Source: G963665185 sp049723905 (GTDB lineage Bacteria; Desulfobacterota; Desulfovibrionia; Desulfovibrionales; Desulfovibrionaceae). From it: a stretch of 64,000 nucleotides of DNA. Shown here in pieces: positions 1 to 8,302 of the stretch. The stretch is from the NCBI RefSeq assembly GCF_049723905.1, contig NZ_JBJKFD010000001.1, positions 4,402,001 to 4,466,000 on the forward strand, written 5' to 3'. Under the pieces are notes generated by a model. The model did not search any database, had not been told where the DNA came from, and saw nothing but the letters and a program-made list of their open reading frames with translations. How positions within the stretch are numbered: the first letter of the stretch is position 1; every line of letters begins with the position of its first letter. Both the position numbers and the translations under genes were made by a program.

Positions 1-177
1 ACCCGGGGCGGAACCGATGGTGACGGCGGGCAGTTTTGATTTGCGTGTGTCTTTGGTGGGGTGGAGGGCGATAGCTGCGTTGCATTTCTTGCCCACAACA
101 CCATCATCAAACGCAGCTTTGCATTTTTGATTTCTGCTTTGCAGCTTTTCACATTTACAGGCTCTCCAAGAAATAAC
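1..177. other. Intergenic left edge, no gene seen
   Basis: No convincing open frame or RNA gene is visible. It holds a 9-bp inverted repeat (AGCTGCGTT at 73-81, AACGCAGCT at 110-118). The 12-mer TAGCTGCGTTGC at 72-83 also occurs inside the repeat element at 55358-55369, so this may be a decayed fragment of that repeat. That link is weak because it rests on one short match. Confidence 0.4.
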
Positions 178-211
178 AAAGGGGCAGAAACCATATGGTT
201 TCTGCCCCTTT
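178..211 (-). terminator. Terminator downstream of gltX
   Basis: A perfect 15-bp inverted repeat, AAAGGGGCAGAAACC and its complement around an ATAT loop, ends 24 bp past the gltX stop. The AAA/TTT ends give a U-tract on either strand, so it could stop transcription from both sides. Confidence 0.85.
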
Positions 212-234
212 GACTGTCTCTGTGGGAAGCTCTG

Positions 235-1626
235 CTACATTGTCAAGGCGCGGTCCAGGCGGGCCAGGGTTTTTTCCTTGCCCAGGCCGAGCATGGTTTC
301 GTGCAGGCCCGGACTTTGGGTGCGTCCGGTAATGGCCACGCGGATAGGCTGGGCAATGGCCTTGAACTTGAGTTCGTTGGTCTCCACGTATCCGTTGAGA
401 ACCTTGTCGATACCCTCTTCGCTGAACTCGGGCAGGGCGTCGAGGCCTTCGCGGATCGCGCGGATATGGACTTTGGATTCATCCGTGATGAATTTGCTTA
501 CACCCTTTTCCTCGTAGACCAGCTTGTCGTCGTCCACCAGGAAAAAGTCGAGTCCCGCGGCCATTTCCACCAGGGTCTTGGAACGCGGGGCGTACATGGG
601 CACCAGGGCGGCAATGGCTTCGGTGTCGTTGGTTTCAATGCCGCGTTCGGCCAGCAGAGGAAGCAACAGTTCGGCAATGCGCCTGGGATCGGCTTCCTTA
701 ATGTACTGGGCGTTGAGCCAGTGCAGCTTGGTGGTGTCGAACACGGCGGCGGAAGAGCCGAGGTTGTCCGTGGTGAAAAACTCGATGAGTTCTTCGCGGG
801 AGAAAATCTCCTGATCGCCATGCGACCAGCCGAGGCGGGTCAGATAGTTGAGCATGGCTTCGGGCAGAATGCCGTCTTTCTCGTACTCGATGACGCTGGT
901 AGCGCCGTGGCGTTTGGAAAGTTTTTTCTTGTCCGGCCCCAGGATCATGGGCACATGGCCGAAGGCGGGCGGGGTAAGGCCCAAAGCCTGGTAGATGAGT
1001 ATCTGCCGGGGCGTGTTGGCAACGTGGTCCTCGCCACGCAGCACATGGGTAATGCCCATGGTGTGGTCGTCCACCACAACGGCCAGGTTGTAGGTGGGGC
1101 TGCCGTCACTGCGGCGCAGGATCATGTCGTCCATTTCCTGATTGGGCCAGGAAATATGGCCTTTGACCATATCCATGTAATCCGTGGAGCCTGTAAGGGG
1201 AGCCTTGAGCCGGACCACGCGACCTTCGCCGGGGCCGAGGTTCTTGTCCCTGCAGCTTCCGTCATACTTGGGCTTGCGGCCTTCTTCACGGGCTTTTTCG
1301 CGCATGGCATCGACTGTTTCGGGCGAACATTCGCACCAGTAGGCCTGGCCGGATTCCAGCAGCTTGTCGATGTATTGGTTGTGCAGCTCGGTGCGCTGGC
1401 TCTGGTATTCAAGTTCGTCCCAGTCCAGTCCCAGCCAGTTCAGGCCGTCCAGAATGGCCTGTGTGGCCTCCGGTGTGGAGCGTTGGCGGTCCGTGTCTTC
1501 CACGCGCAGGACAAAGCGGCCCTGATTGTGTTTGGCCAAAAGCCAGGAAAAAATGGCAGTGCGTGCTCCGCCCACATGGAGGAATCCCGTGGGGCTGGGA
1601 GCAAAACGTGTGACCATGCGACTCAT
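235..1626 (-). CDS. gltX: Glutamyl-tRNA synthetase
   Basis: Class I aminoacyl-tRNA synthetase that charges tRNA-Glu with glutamate in the cytoplasm. The 463 residues match the usual bacterial length. The N-terminus carries the class I signature PSPTGFLHVGGARTA (a HIGH variant), and the KMSKS-type loop KKLSKRHG lies near residue 240. A C-terminal helical anticodon-binding region follows, typical of GluRS. The gene starts at ATG and ends just before a strong terminator. Whether it is strictly discriminating or also charges tRNA-Gln cannot be read from motifs alone; many delta-proteobacteria use GatCAB with a non-discriminating enzyme. Confidence 0.97.
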   Translation of the reverse strand: MSRMVTRFAPSPTGFLHVGGARTAIFSWLLAKHNQGRFVLRVEDTDRQRSTPEATQAILDGLNWLGLDWDELEYQSQRTELHNQYIDKLLESGQAYWCECSPETVDAMREKAREEGRKPKYDGSCRDKNLGPGEGRVVRLKAPLTGSTDYMDMVKGHISWPNQEMDDMILRRSDGSPTYNLAVVVDDHTMGITHVLRGEDHVANTPRQILIYQALGLTPPAFGHVPMILGPDKKKLSKRHGATSVIEYEKDGILPEAMLNYLTRLGWSHGDQEIFSREELIEFFTTDNLGSSAAVFDTTKLHWLNAQYIKEADPRRIAELLLPLLAERGIETNDTEAIAALVPMYAPRSKTLVEMAAGLDFFLVDDDKLVYEEKGVSKFITDESKVHIRAIREGLDALPEFSEEGIDKVLNGYVETNELKFKAIAQPIRVAITGRTQSPGLHETMLGLGKEKTLARLDRALTM

Positions 1627-1957
1627 AAATTATTCTCCATTGCCGTTATTGGCTATGCGCCGGATTACCGGCGCGGAAATTTGTTGTGTGCGCCCAGGCT
1701 CGGACAGTATCCGGCCCGGCAACGTTCGGCCCGATAGGGCGACAACGTATGACAAAGGCGCTTCCGCCACAGGTGAAAGCGCCCTTGTTCGTAGCGTCAA
1801 GGGGCGGCCGGAACAAGTTGTCCGGCAGAAAACTCCGTACAGCCGTCCGCAAGAAGTCTGTTTGGAGCGCGTTCCGGCTCTCATCTCTCCTTAAATAGAG
1901 ATGGAAAACCGGAGCATTGCTTTGCGCAGCAGCCTGCGGAGGGTTCTTTTCAGTCTG
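1627..1957. other. Intergenic spacer with hairpins
   Basis: About 330 bp between gltX and the NifU-like gene with no supported gene. It holds a hairpin at 1752-1788 (AAGGCGCTT pairing AAGCGCC-TT) that could be a weak minus-strand terminator for the NifU-like gene, and a small CATCTCT/AGAGATG dyad at about 1881-1903. Short open frames here are shadows without good ribosome sites. Confidence 0.5.
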
Positions 1958-2179
1958 CTAGACCGATTCCACGCCTTTGACTTCCGGGACTTCTTTGAGG
2001 ATGACCCGTTCTACGCCGTTTTTCAAAGTAATCTGGGACATGGGACAGCCATGGCAGGCTCCCTGAAGGCGGACCTGGACGATGCCGTTGTCCGTGATAT
2101 CCACCAGTTCCACATTGCCGCCGTCAGCCTGAAGTACGGGACGGATTTTATCCAGTGCGGCTTCTACTTTTTCGCGCAT
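1958..2179 (-). CDS. NifU C-terminal-domain Fe-S scaffold protein
   Basis: A 73-residue protein made of a single NifU-like C-terminal (Nfu) domain, which binds and hands over Fe-S clusters. It shows the hallmark stretch from IRPVLQADGGNVELVDI to the cluster-binding CHGC (CxxC) followed by PMSQITLKNGVERV. I chose the internal ATG at 2179 because GGAGGG sits 4 nt upstream of it. An upstream in-frame start would add a Cys/His-containing tail with no family support. A single CxxC per chain implies a cluster shared between two subunits, as in other Nfu proteins. It is transcribed alone, away from the sigma-54 promoter on the other strand. Confidence 0.92.
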   Translation of the reverse strand: MREKVEAALDKIRPVLQADGGNVELVDITDNGIVQVRLQGACHGCPMSQITLKNGVERVILKEVPEVKGVESV

Positions 2180-2253
2180 GATTCCCTCCATACAAACATT
2201 TAGGGGAGAGGTAGCCGCTTCCCTGTGGCCTGTCAACGAAGAGGAAAGGGCAA

Positions 2254-2337
2254 GTGCAGGCAAGGTGGATTGCACATGGCAGTTCAAATGTGCACTCTTT
2301 GCACATTTTGCACTTTGAAGTGCAATTACTTGCACAT
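2254..2337 (+). promoter_or_regulatory. Repeated TGCAC dyads, likely enhancer-binding sites
   Basis: Six to seven copies of TGCAC/GTGCA occur within 84 bp. They include a perfect 18-bp palindrome TTGCACTTTGAAGTGCAA (2308-2325) and the pair TTGCACAT (2270-2277) / ATGTGCA (2288-2294). They lie about 60-145 bp upstream of the -24/-12 element, the usual place for the activator of a sigma-54 promoter. A ZraR-like response regulator is the natural candidate, but none is encoded in this window. Confidence 0.65.
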
Positions 2338-2398
2338 AAGTATGGGGTGAAAAAAGACTGAATTCTGTAAAATCCTGTTTTTAAAGGATATTAAAGTT

Positions 2399-2414
2399 TG
2401 GCACGGTGCCTGCT
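2399..2414 (+). promoter_or_regulatory. Sigma-54 (-24/-12) promoter
   Basis: TGGCACGGTGCCTGCT matches the RpoN consensus TGGCACG-N4-TTGCW with one mismatch. The invariant GG (2400-2401) and GC (2412-2413) are spaced by exactly 10 bp. It lies about 47 bp upstream of the start of the ZraP-like gene. zraP in enterobacteria is likewise RpoN-dependent. Confidence 0.8.
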
Positions 2415-2460
2415 ATACCCAAGGCAAATGGCGACAGGCCTTAATACAAAGGAGACCAAC

Positions 2461-3021
2461 ATGACCCGTAAAAATGCAACCATCTTCGCGACATCTGCCC
2501 TGGTGGTCCTGCTTGCAGCCGCCACAGCCATGGCCAACTCGTATGGCCCCGGCCAAGGGGGACGCAACGGATCAATCTATAGCCAGCTTGCTCCTGAAAA
2601 GCAGAAGGCCTTCACAAATATTATGAAGGAATTTCAGGACAAAGCCTACACACTGCGTCAGGACATCTGGGCCAAGAATACCGAGCTCAATGCCCTTTCC
2701 AGCAACCCCAATGCAGACCCCAAGTACATCAGCGGGTTGGTGAACGACATCAATCAGCTGCACATCAAGCTGCACAATATGCGTCAGACGTACGGTGACA
2801 GAGTTGAAAAGGAAGTCGGCATCAGAGGCTTCGGTCCCAATTTCGGCAACTGCCCCGGCGGTGGCCCCGGTATGCGCGGCGGCATGGGCTCTGGTATGGG
2901 CGGTGGCATGGGCTACACCAACTGCCCCGGTCCCGACTATAACGGCATGCAGGCCGGCCAAGGTTTCGGCGGTCGTGGCGGACACGGCTACCACGGACGC
3001 GGCGGCTGCGGAAGATTCTAA
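2461..3021 (+). CDS. ZraP/Spy-like periplasmic stress protein
   Basis: A 186-residue exported protein of the heavy-metal-resistance/Spy-CpxP-ZraP group, which act as periplasmic zinc-binding chaperones in envelope stress. A signal peptide covers about residues 1-22, with cleavage likely after an AMA motif. The central helical region (SQLAPEKQKAFTNIMKEF, then a second helix with LHNMRQTY) is the typical hooked fold. The last 60 residues are rich in Gly, with scattered Cys and His (NFGNCPGG, TNCPGP, HGYHGRGGCGRF), a plausible metal-binding tail. I chose ATG 2461 because AAAGGAG precedes it and the signal peptide starts there. It sits behind a sigma-54 promoter and upstream of a DUF4405-like gene and a histidine kinase. 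Confidence 0.88.
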   Translation: MTRKNATIFATSALVVLLAAATAMANSYGPGQGGRNGSIYSQLAPEKQKAFTNIMKEFQDKAYTLRQDIWAKNTELNALSSNPNADPKYISGLVNDINQLHIKLHNMRQTYGDRVEKEVGIRGFGPNFGNCPGGGPGMRGGMGSGMGGGMGYTNCPGPDYNGMQAGQGFGGRGGHGYHGRGGCGRF

Positions 3022-3121
3022 CCGTGCGGGCACACGGATAATATATAGCGAACAGAGTAACACAGTAATCTCCAGGGATATATAACACCCATACATCCCG
3101 ACTTCATCCTCCTCCCCGGCT

Positions 3122-3155
3122 GGCGGGACTGCCCGGTCCCGCCCGCCACTTTTTT
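3122..3155 (+). terminator. Terminator after the ZraP-like gene
   Basis: GGCGGGAC and GTCCCGCC form a perfect 8-bp stem around TGCCCG, followed within 6 nt by six T. It probably uncouples the abundant ZraP-like message from the downstream membrane protein and kinase. Confidence 0.75.
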
Positions 3156-3246
3156 CCCCTGCTGCAACAATAAGAATTGCCCGCTGTTCACAGGCTGATG
3201 TACCCTCCAGGTGGCCGTAGCAAAAGTTTTACCTCGGAGTTGCAAC

Positions 3247-4065
3247 ATGCTGCGTAAAACGACATCCATGGTGCTTTTTCTGTCCGGTGTCTTTGTCCTG
3301 CTTACGAGCATCATCCTGTATATCGAACCTCATGGTCGGGTGGCGTATTGGGCGGACTGGCGCTTCTGGGGGCTTTCCAAGGGAAGCTGGGATGCTCTCC
3401 ACATCACCACGGGGTTCTTGTTTCTGGTCGCAGGGCTGCTGCACATGTACTACAACTGGAAGGCCATCATGGCCTATATGAAGAACAAGGCCCGCGACCT
3501 GGTGGTGCTTACCGTTCCTACAACAGCGGCCTTGGTGCTTACGCTCTATTTTGCCGTGGGCACGTTCTTCGGCCTGCCTCCCATGCAGCAGATTTTGGAT
3601 TTTTCCGAACACATCAAGGAAGGGCATATCCAAACGTTGGGCGCACCGCCCTACGGCCATGCCGAGCTTTCCAAACTGAAAAAGTTCGCAGGCTACATGG
3701 GCGTGAGCGAGCAGGAGGCGGTGACACTTCTCTGGGAAGCGGGGATAACCGCAACGGGCGAAGAGACGCTTGCCGATATCGCCGCACGCAACGACGCATC
3801 GCCTCAGCAGATTTTCGAGATCATAAAAAAGGGAACGGGCGGCAAGGTCGCCATGCCCGCCATGCCGCCGGAAGGTATGGGGAAACTAAGCTTTTCCTCC
3901 TTGTGCAGCCAGTACGGGCTTGATGAACAGGCTGCCGTACACTACCTTGCCGCACAGGATGTAACGGCAACCGGAGACATGACCATCAAGCAGATTGCCG
4001 CCAAGGCCGGACGCCAACCCATGGATATCTACCAACTGCTCAAGGCTTTTGCCGAGAAGAACTGA
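3247..4065 (+). CDS. DUF4405-like membrane protein with duplicated C-terminal domain
   Basis: A 272-residue protein. The N-terminal half has three to four membrane helices with histidines in DALHITTGFLFLVAGLLHMY, resembling DUF4405/cytochrome b561-like proteins that ligate heme. The C-terminal half holds two copies of a roughly 55-residue helical module: SKLKKFAGYMGVSEQEAV with TLADIAA, and SFSSLCSQYGLDEQAAV with TIKQIAA. Both end in a hydrophobic IFEII or IYQLL segment. The start at 3247 has CGGAG 7 nt upstream; the upstream in-frame extension lacks a ribosome site. Position between a ZraP-like protein and a ZraS-like kinase suggests a role in envelope redox or metal sensing. The function is unknown. 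Confidence 0.75.
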   Translation: MLRKTTSMVLFLSGVFVLLTSIILYIEPHGRVAYWADWRFWGLSKGSWDALHITTGFLFLVAGLLHMYYNWKAIMAYMKNKARDLVVLTVPTTAALVLTLYFAVGTFFGLPPMQQILDFSEHIKEGHIQTLGAPPYGHAELSKLKKFAGYMGVSEQEAVTLLWEAGITATGEETLADIAARNDASPQQIFEIIKKGTGGKVAMPAMPPEGMGKLSFSSLCSQYGLDEQAAVHYLAAQDVTATGDMTIKQIAAKAGRQPMDIYQLLKAFAEKN

Positions 4066-4079
4066 ATATACGTACCGCC

Positions 4080-5750
4080 ATGCAGATACGATCTGAAAGA
4101 AACGACAGTGGGCCGATGCTTCTTGCCGCATTGGCCCTGTCCCTTTTGTGCGCCGGACTGGTGTTTTTTACCTGGGACGGATTGCGCAGGCAGCGCAACC
4201 TGCTGGACGAGCATGTGACCCTGACCTCGCGCGTCATCATGCGCGGCATGCAGGCCAACCTGCTGCGCTCCATGCGGCCCATGCGCGGCCACGCACGCGG
4301 CGGCCACGGGCGCATGGCTCCGCCTTCCGACGAGTTGTTTCAGGAAATAGCCCGTGACGGCAATGTGCAGTTCATGGCGGTTGTGGGGCCGAAAGGGACG
4401 GTGCTGTATTCTTCGCCCGGCGGGCTGGTCGAGGTTCCGCGGCTGAGCGAGCGGGACATGGGGCAACTGCGCGAGTTCGGCGAGTGGAGCGCGCCGGTGC
4501 GCTGGGAAGGGCGCGAATTGCTTATTTCCGGTATGCGCGCGCATCCCCTGCTTTCCAGCATGTGCCGTGACGACGACTGCGGACCGGGCAAAAAAGACGT
4601 CTATTTCCTCATCGGCCTGGATCTGCACCCCTATCTTGTGCAGTACAACAAGTTCAGGCGGGGCGCCCTCATACAGATGGGCTTTGTCATCGGGGCGGCC
4701 GCCCTGCTCATGATTCTGCTCACCACCTATGTGCGGCACAGGGAAGAAGGGCGCAGACTCGCATCCTTGGAAGAGGTTCACTTTACCCTTTTGGACGCCA
4801 TGCCCGACGGACTTATTTCCCTGGACGAGGACGACATTGTCCGTACCGCCAACCAGAGCGCCGTGCGGATTTTGAAAGAGCCGGGGCTGGTGGGGCGTCC
4901 CTGGGCAACTCTGGGGCTGGATATGACGCAGGGCGATGCCGATACCGGCTGGACCCAATGCGAACATCATGGCCGCAAGCTGGAAATTCTCCGGCGCAGG
5001 CTGGATGACCCGGATACTCCCGGCAGTCTCATCCTGGTGCGCGACCGCACGGTGTTCAAACATATGGAGGAACGGCTGGTAAACGCGGAAAAGCTGGCCG
5101 CAGTGGGACGCATGGCCGCCGGTGCCGCCCATGAAATCAGGAACCCGCTGAGTTCCCTGCGCGGCTTTGCCCAGTTTTTTATGAAAAAATTCAAGGGCAC
5201 GGCTCCGGAAGAGGAATATGCGGCAACCATGGTGCGCGAGGCCGACCGTTTGAACAAGGTCATCACCAATATGCTTTTTCTTGCCAAACCGCGTCCGCTG
5301 GAGCCATGCAACGTGAATCTGGAAGCCATGGCCCGGGAGGTCTCCTCTGCTCTGGCTCCTGATATTGCCGAAACAGGCGTGAAGTTCGGCTTGGAGCTGG
5401 GCATCCAGGAAGTGCAGGCCGACTCGGACGCGCTCAAGCAAGCCCTGATCAATCTGGTGGTCAACAGCCTTGGCGTGGTTGGCAACATGCCGGAAGAAGG
5501 GCGTCAGGGCGAGGTCGTCATCTGCTCCGGCAATGAGGACGGCGTGCCCTGGGTGGGCGTGCGCGACAACGGCCCCGGCATGTCCGATGAAGAAACCCAG
5601 CGTGCTTTGGAGCCTTTTTTCACCACCCGCAAGGACGGTACCGGCCTGGGGCTGGCTATTGTGGATAGCATCATGCGGGACCACCAGGGACGCGTGGACA
5701 TTGCCAGCGTGCCAGGCGAGGGAACCACGGTCCGGCTGTTATTCGGCTGA
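4080..5750 (+). CDS. Membrane-bound sensor histidine kinase, ZraS/NtrB-like
   Basis: A 556-residue two-component sensor kinase. Membrane helices near residues 13-33 and 198-218 bracket a periplasmic sensor region with a His/Arg/Gly-rich stretch near residue 65. A cytoplasmic PAS domain (about 235-330) follows, then HisKA with His351 in AAHEIRNPLSSLRG, then an HATPase with VRDNGPGMS and GTGLGLAIV. The NtrB/ZraS-type H-box fits control of a sigma-54 activator and hence of the upstream RpoN promoter. No response regulator is adjacent, which is unusual because zraS normally precedes zraR. The ribosome site at 4080 is weak, so an ATG at 4116 is a possible alternative start. Confidence 0.88.
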   Translation: MQIRSERNDSGPMLLAALALSLLCAGLVFFTWDGLRRQRNLLDEHVTLTSRVIMRGMQANLLRSMRPMRGHARGGHGRMAPPSDELFQEIARDGNVQFMAVVGPKGTVLYSSPGGLVEVPRLSERDMGQLREFGEWSAPVRWEGRELLISGMRAHPLLSSMCRDDDCGPGKKDVYFLIGLDLHPYLVQYNKFRRGALIQMGFVIGAAALLMILLTTYVRHREEGRRLASLEEVHFTLLDAMPDGLISLDEDDIVRTANQSAVRILKEPGLVGRPWATLGLDMTQGDADTGWTQCEHHGRKLEILRRRLDDPDTPGSLILVRDRTVFKHMEERLVNAEKLAAVGRMAAGAAHEIRNPLSSLRGFAQFFMKKFKGTAPEEEYAATMVREADRLNKVITNMLFLAKPRPLEPCNVNLEAMAREVSSALAPDIAETGVKFGLELGIQEVQADSDALKQALINLVVNSLGVVGNMPEEGRQGEVVICSGNEDGVPWVGVRDNGPGMSDEETQRALEPFFTTRKDGTGLGLAIVDSIMRDHQGRVDIASVPGEGTTVRLLFG

Positions 5751-5756
5751 ATTTTT

Positions 5757-8192
5757 TTATTTGGGTGAATATCTTTTGGCTGGTGTGGTGCGTGTCTTTT
5801 CGCATACCCGCTTGAGCATTGCAGCCAGAGCATCCGCGGATACGGGTTTGGCCAGGTAGTCGGTCATACCCGCCTCCATGAACATGTCCCGGTCTTCCGC
5901 CATGGCGTAGGCGGTCAGCGCGATGATGGGCGTATGGGCCTTTGCCGCAAACTTCGGGTCGGTCAGGATTGCCCGCGTGGCGGCCACGCCGTCCATGGAA
6001 GGCATCTGGATGTCCATGAGCACGACATCAAAATCGTTTTTCAGCAGTTTTTCCAGGACCATCTTGCCGTTGTTTACGGCCACGACCTTGTGACCGTCCT
6101 TTTCCAATAGTTTTTCAATGAAAAATCGGGTGCTCTTGTCATCCTCGGCCAGCAGAATCCGCAGAGTGCGCGGGGCCGATATGGGGCAGAGAAGCTCCCC
6201 GTTGAGTGTGGGAGCTTGTACAAAGGCGGAGTCCAGCCGTTGCAGGGGCAGGCTGAAGAAAAAGGTGGTTCCCTGGTTCAGGGTACTGGATACGGATATG
6301 GTGCCGCCCATCAGCCGGACGAGGTGCCGGGATATGGACAGACCCAGTCCGGCCCCCTGGTATTTGCGCTGGTAGTCGTTCTCTACCTGGGTGAAGGCCG
6401 CAAACAGACCCTCCAGTTTGTCGTCGGGTATGCCGATGCCGGTATCTTCCACGGAAAAAAGAACCTGAAAGATGTCTTGGTCCTTTTCTCCCACCAGCGA
6501 GGCTGAAACCACGACCTTTCCTTTTTCCGTGAATTTGAGGGCGTTGCCCACCAGATTGTTGAGCACCTGCTGCAGGCGCGCGTTGTCGCCGATGAGCTGT
6601 TGGGGGATGGCTGTGTCCTGCACTATCTGCAGGGCCAGCCCTGCCTGTTGTGCCGCAGGAAGAAAAAGCTGCTGCACGGCCCGCAGGGTGTCGCCCAGGT
6701 CGAACGGTTCGTGGCGTATTTCCAGCCGTCCCGCCTCCACCTTGGAAAGATCGAGAATATCCCCCACCAGCCGAACCAGCCGTTCGCACGAGCTGATGCC
6801 GGTTTTGGCATATTCCGCCTGCTCCTGGTCCAGTTTCGTTATCTGCAAAAGCTGGAGCATACCCATGATGCCGTTGAGGGGGGTGCGTATTTCGTGGCTC
6901 ATGTTGGCCAGAAAAAGGCTTTTGGCCTGATTGGCGGATTCGGCCTGCTCTCTGGCGGTTTTCAGAGCGTCGATAACCTGTTTGCGTTCGGTGATGTCCC
7001 GCAAGGCCGAAAGGCGCAGGGGGGCTCCGTCCTTGTAGGTGAGGCGCCCCTGGACTTCGCAGGGAAAGGTTGTTCCGTCCTTGCGCATGGCCACGATTTC
7101 GTATGTTTCCTCGTTTGTGGACATGATGTGTTCATTGATCTTGTCGTGCCAGTCCGGATGCACCCAGTCGGTGCCGGGCCTGCCGATGGCTTCTTCCAGC
7201 GTATACCCGAACATGCGCTCGGCGGTTTTGTTCAGCCCTGTGCAGATACCGTTTCTGGAAAGAAATATTGCCTCGAAAGTGGCGTCGGAAAGCTGCTTGT
7301 ACCGATCCTCGCTTTCCTGGAGGGCGAGAATGGCTTGCTTGTTCTCGGTGATATCCTTGGAAAAACCGCAGATAAGGGCCGGAGTTTCTTCTTTTTCCGG
7401 TTCCAGGACCGCATTCATGGAAATCCAGATACGCTTTCCATCGGGTCTTCGGGCTTCATATTCGAAGTTGGTTACGGAGCCTTCTTTTTGCAGTCTCTCC
7501 AGGAATACTTCCCGCTCTTGCGGGTAGACGAAAAATTGTCCTCCCACACTTTTGATTTTTTGCCTGGTCTCTTCGGGAGAGGCAAACCCGGCCATGCGGG
7601 CCATTTCCTGGTTTATGGAGTAGATGCGGCCATCAAGAGTGGTCTGGAAGATGCCGACCGGAGCTTTTTCGAAAAGCTGGCGGTATTTTTTTTCGCTTTG
7701 AGCCAGGTTGCTTTCGGCATTTATCTGCCCGCTGATATCCTGGGCCAGCCCGCTAATGCCGCAGACATTTCCATACACATCATAAAGCAGGGTCTTGCTG
7801 ATCAGATATTGGACTTTTTCGCCGCTTTTGTGCGGTATCTCGCCGGTGTAAATCTGTACGCCGCCCTCGGCATACAGGGCCTGGTCCATGCTCCGATATT
7901 TTTGGGCTATCTTTGGGGGGAAGAGTTCGTCGGCTGTACGGCCGACGAACTCTTCCCGTGAAAGGCCGAGAAGGTCGGCGAACGCCTGGTTGCAACAGAA
8001 GTATTTGTCGTCCAGCCCTTTGTAGAAGACCGGCGTGGGCAGGGAGTCAATCATGTGCAAAAGCATTGCATCACCCGGCTGGAATGGATTTCCAGGGGCT
8101 GAAATGCTGTTCTCCAGCATGTTGATCCGACGGCGGGCTTCTTCCAACTCCTGCAGGAGTTGTTTTTTCGACTTTTCCGAATCTGAGACCAT
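5757..8192 (-). CDS. Soluble multi-PAS hybrid histidine kinase
   Basis: An 811-residue hybrid sensor kinase with no obvious membrane segment, so probably cytoplasmic. A short N-terminal coiled coil leads into three PAS domains. They begin near MIDSLPTPVFYKGLDD, RQLFEKAPVGIFQTTLDG and QLSDATFEAIFLSRNG, and at least two have PAC segments. Next comes HisKA with the phosphoacceptor near residue 431 in NMSHEIRTPLNG, an HATPase (EDTGIGIPDDK, GAGLGLSI), and a C-terminal receiver with its aspartate near residue 725 in LMDIQMPSMDG. No HPt domain is attached, so phosphotransfer needs a separate partner. It converges on the preceding kinase with only 6 bp between the stop codons. The ligand cannot be inferred. 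Confidence 0.92.
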   Translation of the reverse strand: MVSDSEKSKKQLLQELEEARRRINMLENSISAPGNPFQPGDAMLLHMIDSLPTPVFYKGLDDKYFCCNQAFADLLGLSREEFVGRTADELFPPKIAQKYRSMDQALYAEGGVQIYTGEIPHKSGEKVQYLISKTLLYDVYGNVCGISGLAQDISGQINAESNLAQSEKKYRQLFEKAPVGIFQTTLDGRIYSINQEMARMAGFASPEETRQKIKSVGGQFFVYPQEREVFLERLQKEGSVTNFEYEARRPDGKRIWISMNAVLEPEKEETPALICGFSKDITENKQAILALQESEDRYKQLSDATFEAIFLSRNGICTGLNKTAERMFGYTLEEAIGRPGTDWVHPDWHDKINEHIMSTNEETYEIVAMRKDGTTFPCEVQGRLTYKDGAPLRLSALRDITERKQVIDALKTAREQAESANQAKSLFLANMSHEIRTPLNGIMGMLQLLQITKLDQEQAEYAKTGISSCERLVRLVGDILDLSKVEAGRLEIRHEPFDLGDTLRAVQQLFLPAAQQAGLALQIVQDTAIPQQLIGDNARLQQVLNNLVGNALKFTEKGKVVVSASLVGEKDQDIFQVLFSVEDTGIGIPDDKLEGLFAAFTQVENDYQRKYQGAGLGLSISRHLVRLMGGTISVSSTLNQGTTFFFSLPLQRLDSAFVQAPTLNGELLCPISAPRTLRILLAEDDKSTRFFIEKLLEKDGHKVVAVNNGKMVLEKLLKNDFDVVLMDIQMPSMDGVAATRAILTDPKFAAKAHTPIIALTAYAMAEDRDMFMEAGMTDYLAKPVSADALAAMLKRVCEKTRTTPAKRYSPK

Positions 8193-8302
8193 GGCGCCCC
8201 TTTATCAAGAAAGAGAATGGATAAAGCTCTGTTGCCCCAAAGTTAACACATGTTCAAGGAATGATCATTTGAAAATTGAACAGTGAAATTGCGAAATAAG
8301 AT

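Noticed and set aside
301..1737. 478-residue open frame antisense to gltX
   Set aside because: It is a shadow caused by GC-rich codon usage; gltX on the other strand has full family motifs.
1958..2335. Longer 125-residue form of the NifU-like protein
   Set aside because: The extension lacks a ribosome site and family similarity; GGAGGG precedes the internal ATG at 2179.
4029..5684. 551-residue open frame antisense to the histidine kinase
   Set aside because: The kinase strand has all catalytic motifs; the antisense product is His/Gln-rich and unlike any protein.
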